In this document: positions 17,271 to 26,436 of the stretch, piece by piece
Layout: each line of letters opens with the position of its first letter
How positions within the stretch are numbered: position 1 is the stretch's first letter
NCBI GenBank assembly: GCA_016219875.1
Contig: JACRJZ010000010.1
Location: 39,771 to 103,770, forward strand
Source: Verrucomicrobiota bacterium
Lineage (GTDB): Bacteria > Verrucomicrobiota > Verrucomicrobiia > Limisphaerales > JACRJZ01
Length of the DNA: 64,000 nt
Direction of reading: 5' to 3'
Notes under the pieces: generated by a model
Told to the model about the DNA's origin: nothing
Database searches by the model: none
What the model saw: the letters and a program-made list of their open reading frames with translations, nothing else
Made by a program: the position numbers and the translations under genes

Positions 17271-18451
17271 AGATCGGCCTCCTCAACATGGGCGGCGCCG
17301 CTTGGACCGGCGGCGTGACCTACCTGAAGAACCTCAGCTTCGCGATCAAGAACGCCGGCCCGCCCGACGTGAAGCTGGCGCTCGTGACCAGCGCCAGCGA
17401 GGACCAGCAGCACCTCGATTATCTCCAGTCCAGCTTCGACGACATCGTGCGTTTTGAGGAGTTCGGGACCAAGAAGTTCACCCCCGCTTTTTTCGTCCGG
17501 CTGGCGGCGTACTTGGCCTGCGGGCACGACCTGATGAATGCCCGACGGATGAGCCGCGCCTGCCAAGCAGCAGGGATTGCGGTGATGTTCGGCAACGGGT
17601 TGTCCAAGCGGCTGGCCATTCCCGCGGTGGGCTGGTTTCCCGACTTCCAGCACGTCGATCTCGCCTCCCTGTATTCCCGGCAGGAACGCGTGGCGCGCGA
17701 CCAGTTGGTCTGGCGCATGGCGCGCAACTGCACCCTCGTGGTCTTCAGCAGCCATCACGCGAAACGCATCTTCGAGCGCCTCCAACCGCGGCACGCCGCC
17801 AAGGCCCGCGTCATGCACTTCGTCGCGCACCTGCCCCACGATCTGGTGTCGCGCGACCCGGATTACGTGGTGGAGAAGTTCAAGCTCGGGCGGAAGTTCT
17901 TCTACATGCCGAACCAGTTTTGGCGGCACAAGAACCACCTCAACGTCTTCAAGGCGGTCCACCTCCTGCGCCAGCAAGGCGTGACCGTGGACCTGGCCTG
18001 CTCCGGCAACATGTATGAAAACCGCGACCCGCAGCACAAGGACATGCTCACGGGCTACCTCAAAGAGAACGGCCTGACCGAGCGGGTCCGGCTGCTGGGC
18101 TTCGTCGATTTCGCGGACGTGTACGGCCTGATGCGCAAGTCCTGCTGCGTGATCAACCCGTCGCACTACGAAGGCTGGAGCACGACGGTGGAAGAAGCCA
18201 AGACGCTGGGCAAGCCGCTGCTGCTTTCGGACATCGAAGTGCATCGCGAGCAAGACCCGGCGGAGGCGGCCTTCTTCGATCCGCACCAGCCGGAGTCCAT
18301 CGCGGTGGCCATGAAGGCGGCGTGGGAGAAATATCCCGAAGGCCCGCATCTGCGATTTGAGGAAACCGCGCGGCAAGTCTATCAGCAGCGCCTCGCCACG
18401 TTCGCCCGCGAGTTCCTCGACATCTGTGAGGAAGCCCTGCGGCGAGGGTGA
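17267..18451 (+). CDS. Glycosyltransferase family 1/4-like (GT-B fold)
   Basis: This 394-aa protein starts at the ATG overlapping the previous stop, not at in-frame codons further upstream. The N-terminal nucleotide-fold begins MKIGLLNMGGAAWTGGVTYL. The C-terminal donor-binding half shows KFFYMPNQFWRHKNHLNVFK, then VRLLGFVDFADVYGLMRKS and NPSHYEGWSTTVEEAKTLGK, the canonical E-x7-E-like region of GT4 enzymes, with LLLSDIEVHREQ after it. It transfers a sugar from an activated donor during glycan synthesis at the cytoplasmic face of the membrane. Confidence 0.88.
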   Translation: MKIGLLNMGGAAWTGGVTYLKNLSFAIKNAGPPDVKLALVTSASEDQQHLDYLQSSFDDIVRFEEFGTKKFTPAFFVRLAAYLACGHDLMNARRMSRACQAAGIAVMFGNGLSKRLAIPAVGWFPDFQHVDLASLYSRQERVARDQLVWRMARNCTLVVFSSHHAKRIFERLQPRHAAKARVMHFVAHLPHDLVSRDPDYVVEKFKLGRKFFYMPNQFWRHKNHLNVFKAVHLLRQQGVTVDLACSGNMYENRDPQHKDMLTGYLKENGLTERVRLLGFVDFADVYGLMRKSCCVINPSHYEGWSTTVEEAKTLGKPLLLSDIEVHREQDPAEAAFFDPHQPESIAVAMKAAWEKYPEGPHLRFEETARQVYQQRLATFAREFLDICEEALRRG

Positions 18452-18499
18452 CGCGGAAATAAACTGCAACCGCGGAGCGGCCTGCGGCGTCTTGCAGCC

Positions 18500-19210
18500 A
18501 TGAACGACAACATGTCCATGCCGTCCGTCACAGCAGAGGCCGAGCCTCCGGTGATCCCGCCGCCTGCCCCTCCCTCCATGCCCACGCGTCGCCGGCACTG
18601 GTGGGTCTATGCGCTTTGCGGGGCCGGCGCGCTGGTGTTCGCGGGCTTGCTGGTCGTGGTCGCGCTCGTCGGCTACTGGAAGTCGCTGGTGAGGAATTAC
18701 ACTTCGCCGTCCGCCCAGACGATGCCCGTGGTGTTGGCGTCGCCCACCGGCTTGGAGGAATTGGTCCGCAGTTGGACGGAGTTCCGCCTGGGCGTGGAGG
18801 ACGGCACCGCCACCCAGCCGTTCCAACTGACCGCCGACGACCTGAACCAACTCATCGCGATGAACCCCAAGCTGAAGGCCCACGCGCGCCTCACGATCAC
18901 CAACGGCCAGGTGTTCGGCCAGTTCACCCTCCCGCTCGACCAAGTGAAGCAGCGCGAACTCAAGGGCCGATACTTGAACGGCTTGGCGCGGCTGGGGCTG
19001 CAATTCCAGGACGGCTGGTTGACCGTGAACGTCGTCGAACTGAAGGCCAACGGGAAGCCCGTCCCCAAATGGATTCTCAGGAAGCTGGGCCGGGAGAACC
19101 TGGCCAAAGACCTCGACAAGAGCCAGGAGACGGTCGGCTTCCTCCAGAAGCTTGACCGCATTGACGTCGAGGGCGATCGGATCCTGCTCAAACCGCTGGC
19201 GAAGAACTGA
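18500..19210 (+). CDS. Membrane-anchored hypothetical protein
   Basis: This 236-aa protein has a proline-rich N-terminus (PPVIPPPAPPSMPTRRR), one strong transmembrane helix (WVYALCGAGALVFAGLLVVV, then ALVGYW, about 34-60) and an extracytoplasmic domain of about 170 residues (LTADDLNQLIAMNPKLKAHA, then LTITNGQVFGQFTLPLDQV). The family is not recognised. The domain resembles LPS-export/AsmA-style beta folds only vaguely. It follows the glycan genes by 48 bases and may be co-transcribed. Confidence 0.75.
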   Translation: MNDNMSMPSVTAEAEPPVIPPPAPPSMPTRRRHWWVYALCGAGALVFAGLLVVVALVGYWKSLVRNYTSPSAQTMPVVLASPTGLEELVRSWTEFRLGVEDGTATQPFQLTADDLNQLIAMNPKLKAHARLTITNGQVFGQFTLPLDQVKQRELKGRYLNGLARLGLQFQDGWLTVNVVELKANGKPVPKWILRKLGRENLAKDLDKSQETVGFLQKLDRIDVEGDRILLKPLAKN

Positions 19211-19309
19211 CGGCCTCCACCGCGGGAGGTCGTGCCGCCGCAAACCTCCCACAAGAAAGAGGATCGTCCGCCCGGTCGCGCTCAGGATCGATGCAACGAC
19301 CCCTGGTCC

Positions 19310-19548
19310 GTAGCCGCCGACGTGAGGAGGCTCTGTCATTGATTGCGGATTGCGGATTTGAAGAATGGAGCCTGCCAAGGAACGGTGACGGCAGACGTGC
19401 GAAACCAGAAAGAGAAAGCGAATGCGAGAGCGACGGAAGTTCACACTTTTAAAAGTGTGAACTTTCATTTTCGATACCGAACCGGCCAAGTTCCTTGGCC
19501 CGATGCAGTACTATCGGTTGCTCCGACTCTCCTCACATCGGCGGCTAC
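19310..19548 (+). repeat. 240-bp composite palindromic element, copy 1
   Basis: The element is bounded by GTAGCCGCCGACGTGAGGAG at the left and the inverted CTCCTCACATCGGCGGCTAC at the right. It contains a perfect 28-bp palindrome at 19437-19464 (AAGTTCACACTTTT and its complement) and a GGCCAAG-TTC-CTTGGCC hairpin (about 19485-19501). A near-identical copy lies inverted at 27988-28231. The rest of the 19211-19632 gap holds nothing recognisable. Confidence 0.85.
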
Positions 19549-19632
19549 GCCTTCTTGAAGCGGTCCCGGACGCGCTCGTCCGGCCCCGGATTTTTCAGTA
19601 GGCAATCCCTTGCCCTTTGCTAGTGTGCGGTC

Positions 19633-20121
19633 ATGCGAACGGCGATCTACCCGGGCAGTTTTGACCCGGTCACCAACGGCCATCTGGACATCGTCCAGCG
19701 GGCGGCCAAGCTTTTTGACCGGGTGATCGTAGCCGTGGCCCACAATGAGAACAAAAAGCCGCTCTTCACCCCTGCCGAGCGCCATGAGCTTGTCCGCCAG
19801 TGCGTCCGCCACCTTCCCAACGTCTCGACCGATTGCTTCAACGACCTGCTGGTGGACTACGTCGAGCGCAAGGGGGGCGACGCCATCATCCGCGGGCTGC
19901 GGGCGGTGTCGGACTTTGAGTTCGAGTTCCAGCTTGCCTTGATGAACCGCAAGTTGAACGACCGGCTGGAAACCATTTTCATGATGCCCAAGGACACCTA
20001 CACGTTCCTCAGCTCGAGCATCGTCAAGGAGATCGCCCGCCTGGGCGGCAACGTGGACTGTTTCGTGCCGGAGCCGGTCCAGCAGGCGTTGGCGCGCAAG
20101 ATTTCAACCCCAGCGCTGTGA
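19633..20121 (+). CDS. coaD: Phosphopantetheine adenylyltransferase
   Basis: This 162-aa enzyme catalyses the penultimate step of coenzyme A synthesis (ATP + 4'-phosphopantetheine to dephospho-CoA). The nucleotidyltransferase motif YPGSFDPVTNGHLDIV contains the T/HxGH signature at residues 15-18. IIRGLRAVSDFEFEFQLALM and the C-terminal TFLSSSIVKEIARLGGNV match the family along its whole length. It sits 8 bp before the YceD gene, at the head of a CoA/fatty-acid/phospholipid cluster. Confidence 0.97.
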   Translation: MRTAIYPGSFDPVTNGHLDIVQRAAKLFDRVIVAVAHNENKKPLFTPAERHELVRQCVRHLPNVSTDCFNDLLVDYVERKGGDAIIRGLRAVSDFEFEFQLALMNRKLNDRLETIFMMPKDTYTFLSSSIVKEIARLGGNVDCFVPEPVQQALARKISTPAL

Positions 20122-20129
20122 GGTGAGCC

Positions 20130-20618
20130 ATGCGTGTCCTGACCGTCAATCTCCGTCATCTGGCGACCCAAAGCCTCCGTCTGGAGGGCGAGCTCCGCCC
20201 GGCCGAACTGGAACTGGAGGGGCTTGACCCGCTGGTGCGCGTGTCCGGCGTGGTGAGCTTCGATCTCGAAGTGCAAAAGATGGACGACGGCCTGCTGATC
20301 ACCGGCCGGGTCGCCACGTGGCTGGAGTGCGACTGCGTGCGGTGTCTGAAAACCTTCGCCGTGCCGGTGGACCTGGACAATTATGCCGTGCAGTTGCCGC
20401 TGGAAGGAGAGGATGCCGTGCTCCGGGACGGGGACTTCGTGGACTTGACGCCCTATTTGCGCGAAGATATTGTCCTCGCGTTTCCGCAACATCCGTTGTG
20501 CGGACCCGGATGCGCCGGCCTGGATCAGAAGCCGTCCCCGGGTGGTCAAGCCCAGCCCGGCCAAGAGTCCCAGACGACTTCCTCCGTGTGGGCCGTGTTG
20601 AATGATCTGAAACTTTGA
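20130..20618 (+). CDS. YceD/DUF177 family protein
   Basis: This 162-aa protein belongs to the DUF177 family, which in most bacteria is encoded next to rpmF and contributes to 23S rRNA processing/ribosome assembly. The diagnostic cysteine pair is in WLECDCVRCLKTFAVPVDL, and the C-terminal region LREDIVLAFPQHPLCGPGC, then AGLDQ, matches the usual end. The Gln/Pro-rich stretch just before the C-terminal hydrophobic end is variable. It lies between coaD and rpmF with 8-9 bp gaps. Confidence 0.9.
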   Translation: MRVLTVNLRHLATQSLRLEGELRPAELELEGLDPLVRVSGVVSFDLEVQKMDDGLLITGRVATWLECDCVRCLKTFAVPVDLDNYAVQLPLEGEDAVLRDGDFVDLTPYLREDIVLAFPQHPLCGPGCAGLDQKPSPGGQAQPGQESQTTSSVWAVLNDLKL

Positions 20619-20627
20619 GACGATTTT

Positions 20628-20816
20628 ATGGGTGTACCAAAAAGAAAACCGTCGCGCAGCCGTCAACGAATGCGGCGCGCTTACAACAGCGTGCTGAAGC
20701 TGCCTCAACTCACCACCTGCCCGCAATGCGGCGAGCCGTACATGCCGCACCGCGTGTGCCCGGCGTGCGGCTTCTACAAGGGCCGCCAGGTCCTCACCGT
20801 CACCGCGCAGGGTTAA
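20628..20816 (+). CDS. rpmF: 50S ribosomal protein L32
   Basis: This 62-aa basic ribosomal protein starts with the universal GVPKRKPSRSRQRMRR. The zinc-ribbon cysteines are intact (CPQCGEPYMPHRVCPACGFY). The yceD-rpmF-plsX-fabH order is the classical bacterial one. Confidence 0.98.
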   Translation: MGVPKRKPSRSRQRMRRAYNSVLKLPQLTTCPQCGEPYMPHRVCPACGFYKGRQVLTVTAQG

Positions 20817-20864
20817 TGGTTCAAGCAGCGCCGGCTCGTCCTTCGTCCGGCGCTCTTTCCATTT

Positions 20865-21941
20865 ATGCGAATCGTAGTCGATGTCATGGGCGGCGACCAC
20901 GGGAGTGGGGTTGTCGTCGATGGCGTCAAGGCGGCGCTCCAAGCGCCGGGCAACGAACGCATCCGGCAGGTCTTCCTTGTCGGTAACGAAGCCGAGATCA
21001 GGCCCGCCCTCGCGGGAAGGCCTGATCCGCGCTTGGAGGTGGTCCATGCCTCCGAAGTGCTGGCGATGGAGGAGAAGCCGGTCGTCGGCCTGCGCAAAAA
21101 GAAGGACTGCTCGATCGCCCGCGCGGTCGAGTTGGTGAAGGACGGCAAGGCCGACGCCGTGATCTCCCCCGGCAACACCGGCGGGGTGGTCGCGGCGGCG
21201 ACGCTCAAGTTGCGCCCGCTGCCCGGCGTGGACCGTCCGGGCATCGTCGCCGTCATGCCAGCCCCGGACAACGATTTCGTCCTCCTGGACGCCGGGGCCA
21301 ACATCGACTGCCGCCCGCGCCACTTGCTCCATTACGCGATCATGGGATCGCTCTACTCGCAGCACATCCTCGGCTACAAGAATCCGCGGGTGGGCCTCCT
21401 CAGCGTTGGCACGGAGGACGTGAAGGGCAACGAACTGACCCTCGAGGCCTTCAAGCTCTGCAAGCAGATCGACGGCATCAATTTCATCGGGAACGTCGAG
21501 GGCCACGACTTGTTCTCCAACCGCGTCGATGTCGTCGTCTGCGACGGCTTTGTCGGCAACATCGTGCTCAAGACGTGCGAAAGCCTGGCCCACGGGTTCT
21601 TTGACTGGCTCAAACGCGAGTTGAAGAAAGCCCCACACCGGGCCATCGGCGCGTTTCTCGCCCAGGCGGCCTTCCGCACCATCAAGCGCCGCGTCGATCC
21701 CGACAACATCGGCGGCGCCCCACTGCTGGGCTTGAACGGCAGCGTCATGATCGCCCACGGCTCGGCCAGCGCGAAAGCGATCACGAACGCCTTGCGGGTC
21801 ACGACCGAAACCCTTAGCCACCGCCTGGCCGATCACATTCAGCAGGAAATTGCCAAGGCCAACCAGAAGTTGGACAAGGCCAACCCCACCCCGCCAGAAC
21901 CTGCGCCCGCTTCAGCCGAGCCAGAGCTGGCTTCCACATGA
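20865..21941 (+). CDS. plsX: Phosphate acyltransferase PlsX
   Basis: This 358-aa enzyme makes acyl-phosphate from acyl-ACP for glycerophospholipid synthesis. Family blocks include MRIVVDVMGGDHGSGVVVDG, AVISPGNTGGVVAAATLKL, LDAGANIDCRPRHLLHYAIM, GLLSVGTEDVKGNELT and the C-terminal IGGAPLLGLNGSVMIAHGSA. The last ~30 residues are a Pro/Ala-rich tail (NPTPPEPAPASAEPELAST) not needed for the fold. Its stop overlaps the fabH start (ATGA). Confidence 0.97.
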   Translation: MRIVVDVMGGDHGSGVVVDGVKAALQAPGNERIRQVFLVGNEAEIRPALAGRPDPRLEVVHASEVLAMEEKPVVGLRKKKDCSIARAVELVKDGKADAVISPGNTGGVVAAATLKLRPLPGVDRPGIVAVMPAPDNDFVLLDAGANIDCRPRHLLHYAIMGSLYSQHILGYKNPRVGLLSVGTEDVKGNELTLEAFKLCKQIDGINFIGNVEGHDLFSNRVDVVVCDGFVGNIVLKTCESLAHGFFDWLKRELKKAPHRAIGAFLAQAAFRTIKRRVDPDNIGGAPLLGLNGSVMIAHGSASAKAITNALRVTTETLSHRLADHIQQEIAKANQKLDKANPTPPEPAPASAEPELAST

Positions 21942-22966
21942 AAACGGCAAAGTTCAAAAACCCCCGCGCTTCCCACGGATTCCAGGGCCGTACTTGTTCC
22001 ATCGCCGCCGTCGGCTCTTGCGTCCCGGAGCGCCGTCTCACGAACGCAGATTTGGAGAAGTCGGTGGACACGTCTGACGAGTGGATTGTCACCCGCACCG
22101 GCATCCGCGAGCGCCGCATTGCCGGCCCGCAGGAATACACTTCCGACCTCGCCGCCAAGGCCGCCGCCACCGCCCTGCAGCGGGCCGGCGTCACGGCGGA
22201 CCAGATCGACCTGATCATTGTGGCCACAATCACGCCGGACATGGGCTTTCCGGCCACGGCCTGCTTGGTGCAGCAGAAGATCGGGGCCAAGCGCGCGGCC
22301 GCCTTTGACCTGGAAGCGGCCTGCTCCGGTTTCATCTACGCGCTGGAGGTCGGCCAGCAGTTCATCATGTCCTGCACCTACAACACGGTGCTCGTCATCG
22401 GCGCGGAGAAGCTTTCTTCCATTGTCAACTGGCAGGACCGCAACACCTGCGTCCTCTTCGGCGACGGCGCGGGTGCAGCCGTTCTGCAACACCGCCCCAG
22501 CGCCCACGGCCTGCTCACCGTCTGCATGGGCGCCGACGGCGGCAAGGCTTCGCTCATTTCCATGCCCGGCGGCGGCAGCCTCCATCCGGCCTCGATGCAG
22601 ACCGTGGTGTCCGGCATGCACTTCCTGCGCATGGAAGGCAAAGAGGTTTTCAAGAGCGCCGTCACCGCCATGTGTACCGCGGCGGAGGAGGCCCTGCGCC
22701 GGTGCGAGATCGATGTCTCCCAGATCAAGTGCATCATCCCGCACCAGGCCAACCGGCGCATCATTGACGCCGTGGCGGACCGGTTGGGCGCCAAGCCGGA
22801 ACAGGTCTTTCTGAATCTGGAAAAGTACGGCAACACCTCGGCCGCGTCCGTGGCCATCGCCCTGGACGAGGCCGTGCAACTGGGCCGCATCCAGCGAGGC
22901 GATCTGGTGCTGTTGATGGCCTTCGGCGCCGGCCTGACCTGGGGGGCGGCGGTGATCGAGTGGTGA
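21938..22966 (+). CDS. fabH: Beta-ketoacyl-ACP synthase III
   Basis: This 342-aa thiolase-fold enzyme condenses acetyl-CoA with malonyl-ACP to start fatty-acid synthesis. The catalytic triad is Cys129 (EAACSGFIYAL), His269 (CIIPHQANRRII) and Asn299 (KYGNTSAASVAIAL). The dimer motif SDEWIVTRTGIRERRI is present. An N-terminal extension of about 20 residues (MKTAKFKNPRASHGFQGRT) is longer than in E. coli, but the ATGA overlap with plsX supports this start. Confidence 0.97.
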   Translation: MKTAKFKNPRASHGFQGRTCSIAAVGSCVPERRLTNADLEKSVDTSDEWIVTRTGIRERRIAGPQEYTSDLAAKAAATALQRAGVTADQIDLIIVATITPDMGFPATACLVQQKIGAKRAAAFDLEAACSGFIYALEVGQQFIMSCTYNTVLVIGAEKLSSIVNWQDRNTCVLFGDGAGAAVLQHRPSAHGLLTVCMGADGGKASLISMPGGGSLHPASMQTVVSGMHFLRMEGKEVFKSAVTAMCTAAEEALRRCEIDVSQIKCIIPHQANRRIIDAVADRLGAKPEQVFLNLEKYGNTSAASVAIALDEAVQLGRIQRGDLVLLMAFGAGLTWGAAVIEW

Positions 22967-23118
22967 TCTCGCGCGACCAGGCGATCACCGAAGGCACGCG
23001 GACCACTTCGTCCGCCCCAGCGGGCCAATGGCGCTGGCCCTCTCTGGAATTCCGGAGCCAATTTCAAAGCGGTCGCAGTCAACGCCAGGCTGCATCAAGC
23101 TTCCGCCCGGCGCACCGG

Positions 23119-23252
23119 GTAGCGCAGGTTTTCAACCTGCCGTATCGCCGACTTGCAGTCGGCCAGGCCGTGAAACGTCCCGCCGGCTGGCCTCTTCCAA
23201 CGCTCGCCGGTTGGAAAACCGGCGAGACGGCAGACCAGAAAGTCTGCGCTAC
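23119..23252 (+). repeat. BIME-like mosaic of REP hairpins (GTAGCGCAG family)
   Basis: The left end is GTAG-CGCAGGTT-TTC-AACCTGC. The right end is the inverted REP (complement GTAGCGCAGAC...GTCTGC). Between them are CCGACT-TGC-AGTCGG and a 10-bp CTCGCCGGTT/AACCGGCGAG stem. The GTAG foot plus hairpin is the hallmark of REP sequences. It fills most of the fabH-TPR gap (22967-23274). Confidence 0.8.
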
Positions 23253-23274
23253 GAGTGCTCCCGAACCCAGCCGG

Positions 23275-26019
23275 ATGCAGCCTTGCAGTCAACGTGAGGA
23301 GGCTCTGATTGCCTTGAAGTTTGAGCCTCGTTACCTCGGCTGCAACGGAGTTTTTGGGCGGTGGCTGAGTTGCGCTCTGCTCCTGACCCTGCTTCTCCTG
23401 GCACCTCGCCTGGGCTTTGCCGCCAGCGCCGAAGACCGCGCCTTCAACGACGCGGCCAAGTCCTTCCAAGACGGCGCCGCCGAGCGGGCGGAGCGGTTGT
23501 TTGCCGACTTCGTGCTGAAGTTTCCTGAGTCGCCGCGCGGGCCGGAGGCGATCCTGTTGCAGGCCCGGGCCGCCTTCGCGCGCGATCATTTGCCCGCGGC
23601 GCTCGCCTTGCTGTCCACCAACCTGGCCCGCGCCGGACAAGCCGCCGACCAATACCGTTTTTGGCTCGGCCGAATGCGGTTGGAAAGTGGCGACGCCAAA
23701 GGCGCGGCGGCAGAGTTCGCGCAGTTGCTCACCGACTACACCAACTCTCCGCGGCGGTTGGAGGCCAGCTTCGACGAAGCGCGCGCGCGGCTGCAACTGG
23801 CGGATTACCCCAGCGTGATCGAGCTGCTGCGGAAACCAGAGGGGGCGTTTCAGCGCGCGGCCAAAGCCGGTGGCGACGCGGAACTGATCGCGCGCGGCGA
23901 ATTGCTGCTGGGCGAGGCGCTCTTCAAGCAGCGGGACTTCCGGGCCGCCGAGGCGGTGGCCCAGCGCGTCCCGGCCAAGCCCACCGAGATCGCGTGGGGA
24001 CGCCAATTCCTGCTGTGCCGGTTGGAGTTGGCCACAGAGCGCGAGGAGTCCGCCTTGCGCGCCACCACCAACTTGCTGGCGCTGGCCGCCGCTTCGGGCA
24101 AGACCGAGTTGTCCGCGCACAGCCTCTTGCTGCAAGCCAGCATCCTGGAGGAGATGCAGGACTACGATGCCGCGTTGGCCGCCTACGACCGCCTCCAGTC
24201 TGGCGCCGCTCCCGAGGGTCTCCGGCGCGAGGCGTTTCTCAAGAGCGTCGAGCTGCTCCTCACGCTGGATAACCTCTCCCAAGCGACGGCGCGACTGGAA
24301 CGATTCCTCGCGACCCATCCTGAAGACGCGGCCTCCGACGAAGTGCTGCTCACGCTCGGGGAATTGCGCCTGAAGGAACATTTTCTGCCCGGAGCGAGCC
24401 GTCCAGTCACCAATGGCCTGGCCGCGCCGCTGACCAACCGCCTTCAGCAAGCCATCGCTTGGTTCGAGCAACTGCCGCAGAAGCACCCCAACAGCCCGCA
24501 CCTCGGGCGGGCTTATCTCAATCGCGGCTGGGCCTTGCTGGCGGACGGCAAGAACGCCGAGTCGCAAGCCGCCTTTCAGATGGCGACCAACCGACTGCCC
24601 TTCGGCGACGATCAGGCCATCGCGCGTTTCAAGCTGGCCGACATCCAGTTTCTCCAAGGCGATTTCACGAATGCGCTGGCCGGCTATCGCAAGGTGATCG
24701 ACGACTACGGCGGCTTGCCGCGCATCCGCACTGGGTTGTTCGACCGCGCCTGGTATCAGATCGCGCGCGTCTGCCTGAAGCTGGGCGACCTGACCGGCGC
24801 GGACGACGCGATGCGGCGGATACTGGCGGTGTTTCCCTCCAGCCTCTACGCCGACCGCGGGCTGCTGCTCTACGGGCAGGAACTGAACCGGACCCACCGC
24901 GCCGCCGAGGCCCGCGCCGTGTTCACCGAGTTCACGCAGCGCTTCACCAACTCCGTGTTGCTGCCGCAAGCCCAGCTTGGGCTGGCGCGCGCTTGCGAAG
25001 CGGAGCACAACTGGACGGCGGCGATTCAAGCCTACGACACCGTGCTGGCGCGATTCCCCACCAACGAAGTCGCGCCCCAAGCCGAGTTCTACCGGGCGCT
25101 GGCCTGGGACCGCGCCGGCCGCCCGACCAATGCGCTGAACCTCCTCACCAACTTCCTCGTCCGTTTCCCCACCAATGAGTTCGCGCCCCGGGCCCAGGAC
25201 TGGATCGGCGATTTCTACTTCAATGCCGAAGAATTCGTGGAGGCGGAACGCAATTACCAATCCACCAACTGGAGCCGCTGGCTCCTGCAAGACACCAACA
25301 GCGCGCTACGGGAACTCCAGTTCCAGGCCCGCTTCAAGGCTGGACGCGCCGCGTTCATGCGCCAGGGCCACAGCGACGCGACCAACTATTTTCTGAGTTT
25401 GATCAACGACAAACAGTGCCCGCCGCACCTCGTCGCGGAAGCGTTCTTTGCCTACGGCGACGCCCTCCTGGCTCAGCCGCTCGGCCCGGACCACACCAAC
25501 GCGCCGGCCCGCCTCGAAACCGCGCTCGAAACGTTCCGCAAGATTCCGCAACTCTTCCCCAACAGCCCGCTGGTCCCCCGCGCCTTGGGCCGGATGGCGG
25601 ACTGCTACGCGCAGGACCCGCTCCGCTACACGAACGCGCTGGAGTTTTACCGGCAGGCCCTGAACGCCCCGCAAGCCGACCAGGCTACGCGCAGCCAAGC
25701 CGAGGTGGGCCTGGGCCACACACTCGTCCGCTTGGCGCAATTGAAAAGCCCGCCCGACGCCGAGGGGCTCAAGTCCGCCCTCGATCACTACCGAAACGTC
25801 ATTTACGGAAGCAGCTTGGCCGACGGCGAAGCGCCCCTGCCGTTCTGGGTGAAGGAAGCGGGACTCGCCGCCGCCCGGCTCCTGGAAAGCCAACGGCGCT
25901 GGACTGAACTCATCAGCCTTTACGAGCGCATTCAGGGGATCGTCCCCGCCCTCAAGCCCAGCCTCGACCGGAGGATCCAGGCCGCCACGGAGCAGGCCGC
26001 CCGGGAAGAAGGCAAGTGA
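23275..26019 (+). CDS. Secreted tetratricopeptide-repeat protein
   Basis: This is a 914-aa protein if started at the ATG at 23275. The hydrophobic signal core is WLSCALLLTLLLLAPRLGFA, then many TPR/Sel1-like helical hairpins run to the C-terminus (FADFVLKFPESPRGPEAILL; LLTDYTNSPRRLEASFDEAR; VLARFPTNEVAPQAEFYRAL). These resemble YbgF/BamD-type outer-membrane scaffolds. The residues before the signal (QREEALIALKFEPRYLGCNG) are a translated GAGGAGGCTC-family repeat. A TTG within that repeat is another possible start. The frame is open still further upstream, through a second repeat. The envelope role is inferred, not shown. Confidence 0.85.
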   Translation: MQPCSQREEALIALKFEPRYLGCNGVFGRWLSCALLLTLLLLAPRLGFAASAEDRAFNDAAKSFQDGAAERAERLFADFVLKFPESPRGPEAILLQARAAFARDHLPAALALLSTNLARAGQAADQYRFWLGRMRLESGDAKGAAAEFAQLLTDYTNSPRRLEASFDEARARLQLADYPSVIELLRKPEGAFQRAAKAGGDAELIARGELLLGEALFKQRDFRAAEAVAQRVPAKPTEIAWGRQFLLCRLELATEREESALRATTNLLALAAASGKTELSAHSLLLQASILEEMQDYDAALAAYDRLQSGAAPEGLRREAFLKSVELLLTLDNLSQATARLERFLATHPEDAASDEVLLTLGELRLKEHFLPGASRPVTNGLAAPLTNRLQQAIAWFEQLPQKHPNSPHLGRAYLNRGWALLADGKNAESQAAFQMATNRLPFGDDQAIARFKLADIQFLQGDFTNALAGYRKVIDDYGGLPRIRTGLFDRAWYQIARVCLKLGDLTGADDAMRRILAVFPSSLYADRGLLLYGQELNRTHRAAEARAVFTEFTQRFTNSVLLPQAQLGLARACEAEHNWTAAIQAYDTVLARFPTNEVAPQAEFYRALAWDRAGRPTNALNLLTNFLVRFPTNEFAPRAQDWIGDFYFNAEEFVEAERNYQSTNWSRWLLQDTNSALRELQFQARFKAGRAAFMRQGHSDATNYFLSLINDKQCPPHLVAEAFFAYGDALLAQPLGPDHTNAPARLETALETFRKIPQLFPNSPLVPRALGRMADCYAQDPLRYTNALEFYRQALNAPQADQATRSQAEVGLGHTLVRLAQLKSPPDAEGLKSALDHYRNVIYGSSLADGEAPLPFWVKEAGLAAARLLESQRRWTELISLYERIQGIVPALKPSLDRRIQAATEQAAREEGK
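23290..23347 (+). repeat. Degenerate GAGGAGGCTC-family REP overlapping a gene start
   Basis: CAACGTGAGGAGGCTC at the left faces GAGCCTCGTTACCTCGGCTG at the right. It is a decayed copy of the element seen intact at 26437-26501 and it overlaps the 5' end of the TPR gene. Confidence 0.65.
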
Positions 26020-26061
26020 GCACAGCCCACGGGCCGGAGCGCCCCGGGGCTGATTCAAGAA

Positions 26062-26137
26062 GGAGCGCGGGCAGCTTGCCCGCGTGGTTCTCGCTCCCAT
26101 TTTCGACGGAACGCGCGGGCAGGCTGCCCGCGCTCCT
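26062..26137 (+). repeat. GGAG-foot REP pair
   Basis: GGAG followed by the perfect hairpin CGCGGGCA-GCT-TGCCCGCG is paired with an inverted copy (GCGGGCAGGCTGCCCGCGCTCC). GGAG is the alternative REP foot tetranucleotide. It is the first of three different repeats in the 600-bp gap between the TPR and propeller genes. Confidence 0.75.
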
Positions 26138-26245
26138 CTCCGCAAGTTTCAGGAATCAGCCCTGCGGAGCGCCCCGGCATCGTGGAGAACACAGGGGCTG
26201 CGGGTTGGACGGTGACGCAGTTGAACCTAAACGGTGCTGTTGCCC

Positions 26246-26387
26246 TTAACGCAAAGTCGCGAAGCCGCAGAGGCGCAGAGGCTTTGAGAACCAGCCGGCT
26301 TCACCCAAAAGGGACTGCTCCCGCCCTCCACTGCAATTGCCACCACCCTCTCCTTTGCGTCTCTGCATCTCTGCGCCTTTGCGTTAA
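26246..26387 (+). repeat. Inverted-repeat element (TTAACGCAAAG ends)
   Basis: Perfect 11-bp terminal inverted repeats TTAACGCAAAG/CTTTGCGTTAA enclose short GCAGAGGCGCAGAGG-type tandem motifs. Elements of the same design but different sequence are at 56351-56468 and 63743-63869. Confidence 0.7.
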
Positions 26388-26436
26388 CGGCTCCGTTCAG
26401 GTTGAAGGGTTGAAGAGTTGAGCCTCTTTCAAAACC

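Noticed and set aside
17081..19489. 802-codon minus-strand frame opposite the glycosyltransferase
   Set aside because: Antisense shadow; it crosses two plus-strand genes and an intergenic repeat without recognisable domains.
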